From the NCBI GenBank assembly GCA_903904755.1, contig CAIVDV010000048.1:1-64000 (forward strand): DNA of 64,000 bases. The letters run 5' to 3'. Every line of letters starts with the position of its first letter. The first letter of the stretch is position 1. Shown piece by piece: positions 1-9,014 of the stretch. Both the position numbers and the translations under genes were made by a program. The notes beneath the pieces are model-generated. The model saw only the letters and a program-made list of their open reading frames with translations, did not search any database and was not told where the DNA came from. This stretch comes from an uncultured Acidobacteriaceae bacterium (GTDB lineage Bacteria > Acidobacteriota > Terriglobia > Terriglobales > Acidobacteriaceae).

Positions 1-206
1 CTGCCCTTGCCTTTGCCTTTTAGTTGTCATTCCCGAAGGGAATCTGCTTCTGCCCTTGCCTTTGCCTTTTAGTTGTCATTCCCGAAGGGAATCTGCTTCT
101 GCCCTTGCCTTTGCCTTTTAGTTGTCATTCCCGAAGGGAATCTGCTTCTGCCCTTGCCTTTGCCTTTTTAGTTGTCATTCCCGCAGGGAATCTGCTTCTG
201 CCGTGT
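1..206 (+). repeat. 49-bp tandem repeat, four units
   Basis: Units begin at 1, 50, 99 and 148. Each contains the hairpin ATTCCC-GAA-GGGAAT after a pyrimidine-rich stretch (TGCCCTTGCCTTTGCC). The fourth unit has one extra T and a GCA loop in place of GAA, leaving the stem intact. The array may continue left of the window. A single diverged unit recurs at 21177-21225. There are no unique spacers, so this is not CRISPR. The reading frames through it simply follow the repeat. Confidence 0.9.
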
Positions 207-519
207 GCCACCAGTCCGGGGGCTCCCAACCACCGGTCCCTCACCCTCGGGCACCGGGGAATAACCAATCCCCCCACCTAACTCCGCATTCGAGCAAAGC
301 TCAAACCCCGCGCCGTAGGCGCAGCGTACCTTAGCCCAGCGTTTCAACGCTGGGTATACCCGCCCACACCACCCCGGAGTCCCGTAGGGACGGCGCCAAT
401 CCGATTCCAACGCATCGACATGCGGCGGTTGCTCCCGCTCCCTGGCGCTTGCCACCGGGGAGCAACCACCCTCCAACCTCACCCTCCCATAAACCACCAA
501 TCGAGCTTCAGCTCGATCC

Positions 520-573
520 GCTAACCTGCTGACTCGCTACCGCGGCGCAGCCGCAGCTGACTCGCTGCATTTG
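520..573 (+). repeat. 54-nt two-part module (copy 1)
   Basis: It starts GCTAACCTGCTGACTCGCT and ends GCTGACTCGCTGCATTTGT, with a GCGGC-GCA-GCCGC palindrome between. A copy of exactly the same length lies at 59260-59313. The outer parts there are almost identical, but the central stem has a different sequence and is still self-complementary. Confidence 0.8.
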
Positions 574-935
574 TCAAGCCCCCAGATTTCCTCCCCCTGC
601 CACCTCACCACACCCACAGCCACGCCCCCTGCATATCCCCAACTCAGCGAGGCAGGTGGCCCACCCCTGGCCCGATAACCAATCTGGGTGCCCTACGCTT
701 CCCGCTTTTGCAAGTGTGGGACCAACCAATGCCAGCCCTGTTCTTGCCTTTGCCTTTCACCTGCCCGAGCCAACCCCAGGCATCACAAAAGTTCGAAAAT
801 CATCCTCCAGCCCCGACCATTCTTTTCCAACCCTTTCAGCCCAAAGCTGAAGGGGTTTTGTCTTGCACCCACCCCCGACACGCACACCACAAGAGCAGGC
901 AATCCCAGGCGAACGCAGCGAGTAAAACAAGGAAG

Positions 936-1365
936 GGTCATCCCGAGCGAGCAAAGCGAGTCGAAGGACCTGCGTGTCCCTCATCGCTCCACCATCGAAG
1001 GCACCCAAGCACACCCCACCCCATTCGAGCGCAGCTCGAACCCCTAACTCCGCGAAAGCGGGGTCATCCCGAGCGAGCAGAGCGAGTCGAGGGACCTGCG
1101 TGTCCCCCATCAACCCAACATCGCAGGCGCCCCAACCAAACCCCACCCCATTCGAGCGCAGCTCGAACCCCTAACTCCGCGAAAGCGGGGTCATCCCGAG
1201 CGAGCAAAGCGAGTCGAGGGACCTGCGTGTCCCCCACCGACCCAACACCGCCTCCCCCCAACCAAACCCCACCCCATTCGAGCACAGCTCGCCCCCCCCC
1301 TGACTCCGCGAACACCGCTAGCCCCGCTAACTCCGCTAAAATCGGTCATCCCAAGCGAGCCGCAG
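936..1365 (+). repeat. About 127-bp direct repeats, three full plus one decayed copy
   Basis: The marker GGTCATCCCGAGCGAGC begins at 936, 1062 and 1189, giving periods of 126 and 127 bp. A decayed copy starts near 1345. Each unit carries the marker, a GAGGGACCTGCGTGTCCC segment, a CGAGC-GCA-GCTCG hairpin and a CTAACTCCGC-GAAA-GCGG hairpin. The hairpin loop changes between copies (GCA, ACA) while the stem is kept. Confidence 0.8.
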
Positions 1366-1903
1366 CCGCGTCGAGCGCCCCGCATCCCCCAACCACACCC
1401 ACCCATTCCCGCTATCCATCCAGATCGCCCAACCCAAGGCCTTGCATCCAACCAAGGGGAGCATCAACTTCCTCCCTTCACGGCATATACCCTACCCCGG
1501 TATAATATAGTGATCCCGCCCCACCCCAAAACCACCAGATCCGCCCAAAAGAACCGCAAACACTCAGCCCACTTGCCGATAATTATTCCCAAAAAGCGCA
1601 CACTGGAATCAGTCATCCAAAAGCAGCCGGACCATCTCAAGCGAGCTCAGCGGGACCCGCATTTCCCCCTCGGCTCTCCACACGCGCCCCCAAAACGCGC
1701 AAAATGGTGCACAAGAGGGCACAAAGACGCACTGAAATGCGCCGGCTACAACCCATTAACCAACGTATTATCAACCACATAGGAGCCGACAAGACGCAAA
1801 AACACCCCCCCTCCCCCCCCTTTGAAGCGGTTACCTCTCCCAAAATCAGCCGAATAAGCGGCGTCACCGGCTCCCAAAAATGCAATCCAGCCCGGTCGAC
1901 CTC

Positions 1904-2572
1904 TTACTTCGGCCTTACCAGCTCAAACCGGTCCTGCGTCCGCGCCCACGTATTCCCCGCCATGCGACCCACCGCATCCAGCCCCGTCGGGTCAATCCGG
2001 TAGTTCTCTTCCAGCTCCGCCGCCACATGGAAGCGCACCACCTCGCCCAGCACAATCACCCCAGCAGCCACCCCCGCCCCGGTAAAAATCACCTGCAGCA
2101 GCTTGCACTCCATCTGCGCCGGGCTCTCTGCCACCCGCGGAGCCTTCACCACCTCACTCGGAATCGCCGTAAGTCCCGCCAAATCAAACTCATCCACCTC
2201 CGGCGGAACATTCGCTGCCGTCCGGTTCGCCGCATCGGCAATCGCCTCGCTCACTATATTGATGACAAACTCGCCCGTCTCCTCCACATTCCGCAGCGTG
2301 TCCTTCCGGTCATCCCGCTTCCCATCTTTCGGCGGCCCGGTCAGCGAAGGGCAAAACAGCACCGTCGGCGGATTCGATCCCACCCCGCAGAAAAAACTGT
2401 ACGGCGCAACATTCCGCACCCCTGCCGCATCCACCGTCGACACCAGCGCCACCGGCCGCGGCACAATCAGCCCCGTCATCAGCTTGTACACCTGCATCAC
2501 TTCCAGGGTGGCGGGGTCAATCGAGCGCATCGGCGCAGGCATCACAACAGGCTTCACAGTCAAATCAGGCAT
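1904..2572 (-). CDS. Flavin reductase family protein (FMN-binding split barrel)
   Basis: A 222-residue soluble protein of the DIM6/NTAB flavin reductase-like family, which binds FMN in a split beta-barrel and either reduces flavin for partner oxygenases or acts as an oxidoreductase. The family signature is the N-terminal segment around residues 35-75, with PRPVALVST, then NVAPYSFF and NPPTVLF. Family length is about 200-230 residues, so it looks complete. The ATG start has a GGAG only 2 nt upstream, which is close, but no better start is visible. It is a single gene facing away from phoU. The substrate or partner cannot be read from the sequence. Confidence 0.85.
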   Translation of the reverse strand: MPDLTVKPVVMPAPMRSIDPATLEVMQVYKLMTGLIVPRPVALVSTVDAAGVRNVAPYSFFCGVGSNPPTVLFCPSLTGPPKDGKRDDRKDTLRNVEETGEFVINIVSEAIADAANRTAANVPPEVDEFDLAGLTAIPSEVVKAPRVAESPAQMECKLLQVIFTGAGVAAGVIVLGEVVRFHVAAELEENYRIDPTGLDAVGRMAGNTWARTQDRFELVRPK

Positions 2573-2706
2573 AACTCCAGCTTAATTCCCGCCCATGGCC
2601 CAGATTTCCCGTACTGTGACACCCTTGGTGCCACACTGCCGCTCAAGCGGGGATTTTTGCACGTTGGTAACATAGCATCAGGCACAATCGTGCTTAGGAG
2701 TCTTCC

Positions 2707-3378
2707 GTGCCTCGTATTCATTTCCAGCTACAACTCGCCGAACTCAAAGACAAGCTGCTCGCCATGGCCGCTTTGGCCCAGCAGGCAGTCAGTGCATCGG
2801 TAGACGCCTACCTCACCCGCGACACCGGCCTCTGCGCCTACGTCCGCGACAATGAGACCGCCATCAACACCGCCCAGCGCGAACTCGACGAAATGGCCTA
2901 CGAACTCCTCGCCAAGGAGCAGCCCATGGCCATCGACCTCCGCTTCATCCTCGCCGTCATCAAAATCAACGGCGACCTCGAGCGCATCGGCGACCAGTCC
3001 ATGAGCATCGCCATCCGCACCCGCGACATGGTCGAGATGGACCCCGTCGACCTGCCCGTTGACTTCTGCGCCATGGGCGACTACGCCAGCCGCATGATCC
3101 GCACCGCTCTCCACTCCCTGCTTGAAGGCGATGCCCATGTCGCCGATACCGTCCGCCTCATGGACGACGAAATCGACCGCATGAACCGCAAGGCTCAGGC
3201 CGACCTCATGGCCCTCATCCAGCGCGAGCCCCAGCACACCGCCCAGGCCCTCAACGGAATGCTCATCTCCCGCAACCTCGAACGCATCGCCGACCACGCC
3301 ACCAACATCGCCACCGACGTCATCTTCTGGATCCGCGGCGCAGACGTCCGCCACGCCCTCTCCATGGCCATGGACTGA
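2707..3378 (+). CDS. phoU: Phosphate signalling protein PhoU
   Basis: A 223-residue all-helical protein that damps PhoR/PstSCAB phosphate signalling and acts at the inner face of the membrane. Both PhoU helical repeats are present. Each holds the metal-binding pattern of the family: LERIGDQSMSIA near residues 91-105 and LERIADHATNIAT near 195-208. The GTG start is chosen because AGGAG lies 6 nt upstream (2696-2700). No pst transporter or two-component genes are nearby, so here it is an orphan, whereas in many bacteria it closes a pst operon. A bidirectional terminator follows. Confidence 0.93.
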   Translation: MPRIHFQLQLAELKDKLLAMAALAQQAVSASVDAYLTRDTGLCAYVRDNETAINTAQRELDEMAYELLAKEQPMAIDLRFILAVIKINGDLERIGDQSMSIAIRTRDMVEMDPVDLPVDFCAMGDYASRMIRTALHSLLEGDAHVADTVRLMDDEIDRMNRKAQADLMALIQREPQHTAQALNGMLISRNLERIADHATNIATDVIFWIRGADVRHALSMAMD

Positions 3379-3407
3379 CCCACCAATCACATTCGCACCA
3401 AAAAATA

Positions 3408-3436
3408 GGGGACAGCCAACCACGCTGTCCCCTTTT
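3408..3436. terminator. Bidirectional terminator between phoU and xylB
   Basis: Stem GGGGACAGC (3408-3416) pairs with GCTGTCCCC (3424-3432) and is followed by TTTT. On the left an A-rich run supplies the T-tract for the opposite strand, so it can serve both convergent genes. Confidence 0.85.
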
Positions 3437-3453
3437 GATGCAACTTGTTTGCT

Positions 3454-4929
3454 CTAGTACAGCGTCGCCAGCGCCGGATACAGCTTCCGCCACTTCGCGT
3501 ACGCCTCCGCATACGCCGCCTGCGCCGCCGCTTCCGGCTCAATCCGCTGCGCCACGGTAATCCCCGCCGCACAAGCCGCGTCCAGGTCCTTCCAGGCACC
3601 CGCGCCCACGCCGGCCATCAACGCACTCCCAAACGCGCCGCCCTCTTCCGCCGTCAAAATCTCCACGGCATGGCCGTACACGCCCGCCTGAATCTCCCGC
3701 CACAGCGGTCCGCGCGCGCCGCCTCCGCCCAGCCTCACCCCGTTCACCGGAATCCCCAGCTCGGCAAACAGCGTGAACGTGTCCTGCAGGCTGTACGCCA
3801 CTCCCTCCAGCACCGCGCGCACAAAGTGCGCCCCGCCATGCACCGTCGAGATGCCGGCAAACGCCGCCCGCACCTTCGGATCCAGATGCGGCGTCCGCTC
3901 ACCCAGCAGGTACGGCGCCCACTCCAGCCCTTCAGACCCCGGCGCAACCGCCGCCGCAGCCTTTGTCAGCGAGTCATAATCCGCTCCTGCAAAGAAAGTC
4001 TCCTTCAGCCACCGGAAGCTCAGCCCCGCCGACTGCGTCACACCCATCACATGCCACCGCCCCGGCACCGCATGGCAGAACGTGTGCAGCCTGCCCTTGG
4101 GATCCTTGATGGGCGAAGCCGTCGCCGCGAAAACCACCCCGGAGGTCCCGATTGTCGCCGAAACCGACCCCGGCTGCAGAATTCCCATACCCACGGCCCC
4201 GGCACCCTGGTCCCCAGCTCCAGCAACCACCGGCGCGCCCACAGGCAAACCCGTCGCCGCAGCTCCATCGGCTGAAATCGCACCGCATACCTCCGGCGAC
4301 TCATACACCTCCGGCAGCCAGCTCATCGGGATTCCCGCAGCCTCGGCCACCTCAGCCGACCATCGCCGGTTGGTCACATCCAGCAGCAGCGTCCCGGACG
4401 CTTCCTGCACGTCAATCGCGTAGGTCCCCGTCAGCCGGAACCGCACATAATCCTTCGGGCACATCACCTTTGCCGTCCGGGCAAAAATCTCCGGCTCGTG
4501 CTCCCGTACCCACAGCAGCTTGGTCAGCGTAAAGTTCGGCAGCGCCGGATTGCACGTCAGCTCAATCAGCCGCTCATACCCAATCCGCTCATGCAGCCAG
4601 TCGCACTCCGGCTGGGTGCGCGTATCGCACCATATCAGCGACGGCCGCAGCACCTTCCCATCCTTGTCCAGCAGAACCGCCCCGTGCATCTGCCCGGTCA
4701 GGCCCACCCCGCCAATCGGCTCCTTCGGCTCTGGCGCCGCGGCAATCGCGCCCCGTATCGCCGCAACACTTGCCCGCCACCAGTCCTCCGGGTCCTGCTC
4801 AGCCCAGCCAGGGTGCGGAGTCCGGAACGGCGCATGTTCCGCGCTATGCGAGCTCACAATCCTGCCCGCCTCATCCACCAGCACTGCCCGCGTACCACCC
4901 GTCCCCACATCCATTCCCAAAAACCACAT
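3454..4929 (-). CDS. xylB: Xylulokinase (FGGY family)
   Basis: ATP-dependent kinase converting D-xylulose to xylulose-5-phosphate in the cytoplasm. It is 491 residues long, normal for XylB. FGGY features run in order: N-terminal phosphate-binding strand GMDVGTGGTRAVLVD, substrate region GQMHGAVLLD and WCDTRTQPECDWL, the catalytic-base region GAGDQGAGAVG, and the C-terminal nucleotide site GGGGARGPLWREIQ. Start: an ATG at 4929 reads directly into the conserved strand. A TTG at 4938 would add three residues and lies closer to a purine-rich AGGAAGGG, so the true start is open. No xylose isomerase is adjacent. Its product feeds the phosphoketolase at 23575-25995. Confidence 0.9.
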   Translation of the reverse strand: MWFLGMDVGTGGTRAVLVDEAGRIVSSHSAEHAPFRTPHPGWAEQDPEDWWRASVAAIRGAIAAAPEPKEPIGGVGLTGQMHGAVLLDKDGKVLRPSLIWCDTRTQPECDWLHERIGYERLIELTCNPALPNFTLTKLLWVREHEPEIFARTAKVMCPKDYVRFRLTGTYAIDVQEASGTLLLDVTNRRWSAEVAEAAGIPMSWLPEVYESPEVCGAISADGAAATGLPVGAPVVAGAGDQGAGAVGMGILQPGSVSATIGTSGVVFAATASPIKDPKGRLHTFCHAVPGRWHVMGVTQSAGLSFRWLKETFFAGADYDSLTKAAAAVAPGSEGLEWAPYLLGERTPHLDPKVRAAFAGISTVHGGAHFVRAVLEGVAYSLQDTFTLFAELGIPVNGVRLGGGGARGPLWREIQAGVYGHAVEILTAEEGGAFGSALMAGVGAGAWKDLDAACAAGITVAQRIEPEAAAQAAYAEAYAKWRKLYPALATLY

Positions 4930-5210
4930 ACCCGCCAACCGCCCTTCCTAAATCGCTTTTCTCAGCACTCAAGAGCTTACCACGCACCCAACTCCCCGTG
5001 GAACGGCCCACAGCAAAATATCCCACCACCCCCTCCGCACGCTACCGCCCGCTCTCCCAACCAGGAACCCACGCTCCCAATCTTCCCTAAAAGTGCCAGC
5101 ATATGGGACACCGCTTCACCCTGTGACGGCGCACACACCCGCCCACCACTCCCCGGCGTAACAATACCTCCATAAGGCAGTGAACCTTCCCTGCCGGGAG
5201 AGATGCACTC

Positions 5211-6188
5211 ATGAGCGATCTGGCAACTTTGGCCGAAGCCGTAGCCGTAGACCCCCTCGTTGGACACGGACAGGATTTCCACGTCTTCCATCAATTCCTG
5301 GAACGGTGCAAGGACCTGCCCGCCATCACCACCACGGTCTGCTGGCCCCTCTCCGATGTCGCCCTCCGCGGCGCAATCGAAGCTGCTGAAGCCAACATCA
5401 TCAAGCCAATCCTCGTCGGCGACGAAGCGGGAATCCGCGCTCTTGCCCGCAAGACCGGCATCAACATCGCAGACTACCCAATCGTCGATGCCCCCACCGA
5501 AAACAAGGCCGCGCAAATCAGCGTCGACATGTGCCGCACCGGCAAGGCCCAGGCCATGATGAAGGGCTCGCTCCACACCGACGAGCTGATGCGCGTCGCC
5601 ATGGCACGCGACACCGGACTCCGCACATCCAAGCGCATCACCCACGTCTTCGTCATGGATACCCCGGCCTACGCCCGCACCCTGCTCATCACCGACGCGG
5701 CCATCAATATTGAGCCGGAGCTCGAAGACAAGGTCCACATCGTCCAGAACGCCATTGACCTGGCCCACGCCCTCGGCATCCCCGAGCCCAAGGTCGCCCT
5801 CCTCTCCGCCGTCGAAACCGTCAACCCCAAAATCGCCTCCACCCTCGACGCCGCAGCCCTCTGCAAAATGGCCGATCGCAACCAGATCACCGGCGGCATC
5901 CTCGACGGCCCCCTCGCCTTCGACACCGCCGTCAGCGAAAAGGCCGCCAAAATCAAGGGCCTTGTCTCCCCAGTCACCGGCAAGGCCGACATCCTCGTCG
6001 TCCCCGACCTCGAAAGCGGCAACATGCTCGCCAAGCAACTCGAGTACCTCGGCGGCGCGCAACTTGCCGGCATCGTCCTCGGTGCCCGCGTCCCCGTCAT
6101 CCTCACCAGTCGCGCCGACTCCGCAGAAACCCGCCTCACCTCCTGCGCCGTCGCCGTCCTGCTCCACTACGCGCAGAACCCCTCCTGA
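5211..6188 (+). CDS. Phosphate acetyl/butyryltransferase family protein
   Basis: A 325-residue member of the Pta/Ptb family, which moves an acyl group between phosphate and coenzyme A. It resembles the transferase part of the proteins annotated as enoyl-CoA hydratase/phosphate acetyltransferase. Family segments include PILVGDEAGI, MMKGSLHTDELMR, RTSKRITHVFVMD, KVALLSAVETVNP and the C-terminal DILVVPDLESGNMLAKQL. The ATG has GGGAG 10 nt upstream. With AckA and Xfp in the same window, acetyl-phosphate to acetyl-CoA is the likely reaction, but butyryl or other acyl groups cannot be excluded by sequence alone. Confidence 0.85.
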   Translation: MSDLATLAEAVAVDPLVGHGQDFHVFHQFLERCKDLPAITTTVCWPLSDVALRGAIEAAEANIIKPILVGDEAGIRALARKTGINIADYPIVDAPTENKAAQISVDMCRTGKAQAMMKGSLHTDELMRVAMARDTGLRTSKRITHVFVMDTPAYARTLLITDAAINIEPELEDKVHIVQNAIDLAHALGIPEPKVALLSAVETVNPKIASTLDAAALCKMADRNQITGGILDGPLAFDTAVSEKAAKIKGLVSPVTGKADILVVPDLESGNMLAKQLEYLGGAQLAGIVLGARVPVILTSRADSAETRLTSCAVAVLLHYAQNPS

Positions 6189-6209
6189 TCCCCCTTCAAT
6201 CCCGAAACA

Positions 6210-6240
6210 AAAGGCCCGCCGCATTCCGCAGCGGGCCTTT
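6210..6240. terminator. Bidirectional terminator
   Basis: AAAGGCCCGC (6210-6219) pairs with GCGGGCCTTT (6231-6240) around an 11-nt loop. It lies between the convergent acyltransferase and GH3 genes, and both outer ends are A/T runs. Confidence 0.85.
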
Positions 6241-6257
6241 CCCTTTCCTGCACCACC

Positions 6258-8813
6258 CTACTCCGCCGTCACCGTAGCCTCCAGCGGCGTCGACTCCGAC
6301 GAATCCCCAACCCGAATCACGAACTTGCCGGCGTCCATCTTCCAGCCCTTCGTCGCCTCGTCCCAGTAGCTGAACGACCGCGCATCCAGATTCAGCGTCA
6401 CGCGCTTGGTTTCGCCCGGCGCCAGCCGAACTTTGGCAAAGCCCTTCAGCTCCCGCTCCGGCCTTTGCACCTTCGCACCCGGCTCAGAAACATACACCTG
6501 CGCCACATCCGCGCTCGCCACCGCGCCCGTGTTGGTCACGTTAAAGCTCACCGTCGTCGTCCCGCCCACCTTCACAGTCGGCGCCACGCTCAGGTTGGCA
6601 AACTGGAACGTCGTGTATGTCAACCCGTATCCAAACGGATACAGCGGGTGCTTGCCCGTCGTCGTCCAGTAGCGATAGCCCACCATCAGCCCGTCGCCAT
6701 ACTTCACATGCTGAATCCCGTCCGCACCCTTCTCACTGTAGTAGTAGCCATAGCTCGGGTCTTCCTGGAACGTCCGGTCAAAGCTCACCGGCAGCTTGCC
6801 TTCCGGGCTAATCTTGCCCAGCAGAGCCTCAGCCACCGCCGTTCCGCCCTCCTGCCCCGGATAAAACGTCTGCAAAAACGCCGGAGTCTTGTCCAGCCAG
6901 TTGCGCGTGTCCACCGCGCCGCCCGCCGTCAGCACCACCACCGTTTTCGGGTTCGCTGCCAGCACAGCCTGGATCAGCGCTTCCTGGCCCCACGGCAGCT
7001 CAAATGTACGGTCATAACCTTCGCTCTCGGTATCAGCATTGAAACCGACCGAAAGCACCACCGCATCCGCCTTCGCTGCCAACCGCTTCGCATCATCTGA
7101 AACCAGTCCCGACTCCAGCGCCAGCCCCAGCGACAAACGCACACCCGGCGTCCACGGAATATAGTCCGCCTCAATCTGAATCGGCTGCCCAGCCTTCAGG
7201 TCCAGATACGTCGCCAGCGGAATCTGGCCTTCCCGGTGCGGCTGGTCCAGAACCTTCTTCCCGTCCACCTTCACCGTGTAGAAGTCCTCACCGCTCGCTG
7301 CGGCCAGCAGCAGGAACCGCCCCGTCACCGTCGGCTTGTACGCCGTCGTATACCGCAGGCTCCGCGGGTTCGGATCCACCGCATCCCACATCGCTGGCTT
7401 CAGGTCGTTGATTTGTGCCTGGTGGCTCTCCACAGCTGCGCCCGTCAACTCATGATTCGAGAAAGTCTCAATCTTCACGCCGCCTTCAAACGTCGTGTTC
7501 CCAAAGACCTCCCCCTGGTCCGGCAACCCCCGTGCCCAGGTCACTGTCGCCCCCTGCTGGCTGGCCAGGTTCGCCAGCCCCGTCAGAATGGACACCGGCT
7601 CAAAAGCCTGCGCCTGCGACGATCCGCCGCCGCCGGTCACCGCCGGCCACGCATTCGGCCCAATCACCGCTATCGTCTTCAGCTTGCTCGCATCCAGCGG
7701 CAGAAACTTCCCGTCATTCTTCAGCAGCGTCAGGGCTTCCCGAGCCCCCTTTAGCGCCACCGCACGGTTTGCCACCGAGTACGCCGGCAATCCATCCACC
7801 TGCTGCGGACGCGCATCCGGCCCAATCCAGCCGTACCGGTACGCAACCCTCAGCAACCGCAGAATCTTATCATCAATTGTCGATTCCTTCACCTTGCCAG
7901 CCTTCACCGCCGGCAGCAGGTTCTCCTTGTTCATAAACTTGCCCGAAGGCATCTCAAAATCCAGACCGTTGTTTGCCGCGCCAATCGCGTCATACGTTGA
8001 ATCCCAGTCCGACATCAGCAGCCCCTGGAATGCCCACTCGCCCTTCAGCACCTTCAGGTTCAGGAACTCGTTCTGTGTCGCATGAGCCCCGTTCAGCAGG
8101 TTGTAGGAGTTCATCACCGCCGTCACCTGACCCTCCTTCACCGCCGCCTCAAACGCCGGCAGGTACAGCTCACGCAGCAACCGCTCGTCTACAATCGAGT
8201 CCACGTTGTGCCGGTCATATTCCTGATTGTTCGCGGCAAAGTGCTTCACCGTCGCGCTCACGCCCTGCGACTGCACTCCCTGGATATACCCCACCGCCAG
8301 CCGCCCATTCAGGTACGGATCCTCCGACATATACTCAAAGTTCCGCCCGCTCACCGGCGAACGGGAAATATTCACCCCCGGCGCCAGCAGAAAATGCACC
8401 CCGCGCGCCCGCGCATCCCGGCCCAGCCCTTCGCCCACAGCTCGCGCAATCTCCGGATCCCAGGTCGCCGCCATCGCCGCACCACCCGGCCAGGCCGTCG
8501 TCGGCCCCCAGGTTCTCACCCCCATCGGCCCGTCCGACATCTTGAATCGCGGCAGATCCGCACTCGGCACCGCCGTCGTGAACATCCCGTCCACCCCGCC
8601 AAGCAGCTCAATCTTCTGCTCCAGCGTCAGCTTGGCCAGCGTCGCCTTCGCGCGCGCCTCAATCACATCACTGTCCGGCACCGGGCCGGAAAGGGTAGCC
8701 GGGGCCTGCGCATGGACCGGGGTGGACAGAAACGACGCCGAAGCGGCCAATAACAGGCCGGCGCACAGCATGAGGACAATCGATTGCGTGAAGCGTTTGA
8801 AGATGTTTTTCAT
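6258..8813 (-). CDS. Secreted GH3 beta-glucosidase-type glycoside hydrolase
   Basis: An 851-residue exported hydrolase that removes terminal sugars, typically beta-linked glucose or xylose, from oligosaccharides. An N-terminal signal peptide ends near residue 36 (VHAQA). The GH3 barrel follows, with KHFAANNQEYDRH (K190-H191) and the nucleophile in MSDWDSTYD, where Asp269 is the expected catalytic residue. The GH3 C-terminal domain carries an inserted PA14-like segment around 430-590, and a fibronectin III-like domain closes the protein near 755-845. Exact substrate is not evident. It is divergent from the FNR-type regulator at 9015, with about 200 bp between, so shared control is possible. 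Confidence 0.92.
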   Translation of the reverse strand: MKNIFKRFTQSIVLMLCAGLLLAASASFLSTPVHAQAPATLSGPVPDSDVIEARAKATLAKLTLEQKIELLGGVDGMFTTAVPSADLPRFKMSDGPMGVRTWGPTTAWPGGAAMAATWDPEIARAVGEGLGRDARARGVHFLLAPGVNISRSPVSGRNFEYMSEDPYLNGRLAVGYIQGVQSQGVSATVKHFAANNQEYDRHNVDSIVDERLLRELYLPAFEAAVKEGQVTAVMNSYNLLNGAHATQNEFLNLKVLKGEWAFQGLLMSDWDSTYDAIGAANNGLDFEMPSGKFMNKENLLPAVKAGKVKESTIDDKILRLLRVAYRYGWIGPDARPQQVDGLPAYSVANRAVALKGAREALTLLKNDGKFLPLDASKLKTIAVIGPNAWPAVTGGGGSSQAQAFEPVSILTGLANLASQQGATVTWARGLPDQGEVFGNTTFEGGVKIETFSNHELTGAAVESHQAQINDLKPAMWDAVDPNPRSLRYTTAYKPTVTGRFLLLAAASGEDFYTVKVDGKKVLDQPHREGQIPLATYLDLKAGQPIQIEADYIPWTPGVRLSLGLALESGLVSDDAKRLAAKADAVVLSVGFNADTESEGYDRTFELPWGQEALIQAVLAANPKTVVVLTAGGAVDTRNWLDKTPAFLQTFYPGQEGGTAVAEALLGKISPEGKLPVSFDRTFQEDPSYGYYYSEKGADGIQHVKYGDGLMVGYRYWTTTGKHPLYPFGYGLTYTTFQFANLSVAPTVKVGGTTTVSFNVTNTGAVASADVAQVYVSEPGAKVQRPERELKGFAKVRLAPGETKRVTLNLDARSFSYWDEATKGWKMDAGKFVIRVGDSSESTPLEATVTAE

Positions 8814-8885
8814 AGCGTCTCGAAGCCTAAATCCCCCGCAGCCCCTTTGGCAAACACAATCCGGTTTTCACCCAAAACCATAACT

Positions 8886-8950
8886 TTGATTCGTAGGACT
8901 GTCCCACACCCAATTTGCGCGCTATACTCACTCAGACAAGCTATACTCAG
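8886..8950 (+). promoter_or_regulatory. Divergent GH3/FNR control region with repeated GCTATACTCA
   Basis: GCTATACTCA occurs at 8921-8930 and again at 8940-8949, a 19-bp direct repeat in which each copy holds a -10-like TATACT. No -35 box with standard spacing is obvious. The repeat could be two start sites or an operator for the adjacent regulator. Confidence 0.35.
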
Positions 8951-9014
8951 AGGTAGTGAGAGCTTAGCCACGAGGTCACACGACAACTTGCGCACTCTAG
9001 GTGATGAAGGTCTG

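Larger units (their letters stand above)
207..1903. repeat. Gene-free mosaic of palindromic repeats
   Basis: I see no credible gene here. The stretch is packed with short palindromes: CCCAGCGT-TTCA-ACGCTGGG at 335-354, GCGCC-GTA-GGCGC near 310-322, GTCCC-GTA-GGGAC near 378-390, TCGAGC-TTCA-GCTCGA at about 501-516, the two-part module 520-573, a member of the GGTGCCC family at 687-721, an imperfect hairpin at 831-855, and the 127-bp units from 936 to 1365. From about 1370 to 1903 the sequence is less repetitive. A TATAAT stands at 1501-1506, but the frame that follows it has no protein-like character. Confidence 0.75.

Noticed and set aside
1-206. Possible CRISPR array
   Set aside because: Units are 49 bp and adjacent, with no unique spacers and no cas genes in the window.
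708-1505. 265-residue open frame in the first repeat block
   Set aside because: The frame only follows the 127-bp repeats; the protein is itself repetitive and Pro/Ser/Arg-rich.
1510-1782. 90-residue frame after a TATAAT at 1501
   Set aside because: No ribosome site, no conserved character, GTG start, Pro/Lys/His-rich. The box alone is not enough.
2638-2657. Attenuator-like hairpin before phoU (CCGC-TCAA-GCGG then a T-run)
   Set aside because: The stem is only 4 bp and no leader peptide or regulator site is seen, so termination here is doubtful.
8784-9014. 77-residue N-terminal extension of the FNR-type regulator
   Set aside because: It overlaps the start of the divergent GH3 gene and the promoter region. 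ATG 9015 has a suitable ribosome site and matches family length.
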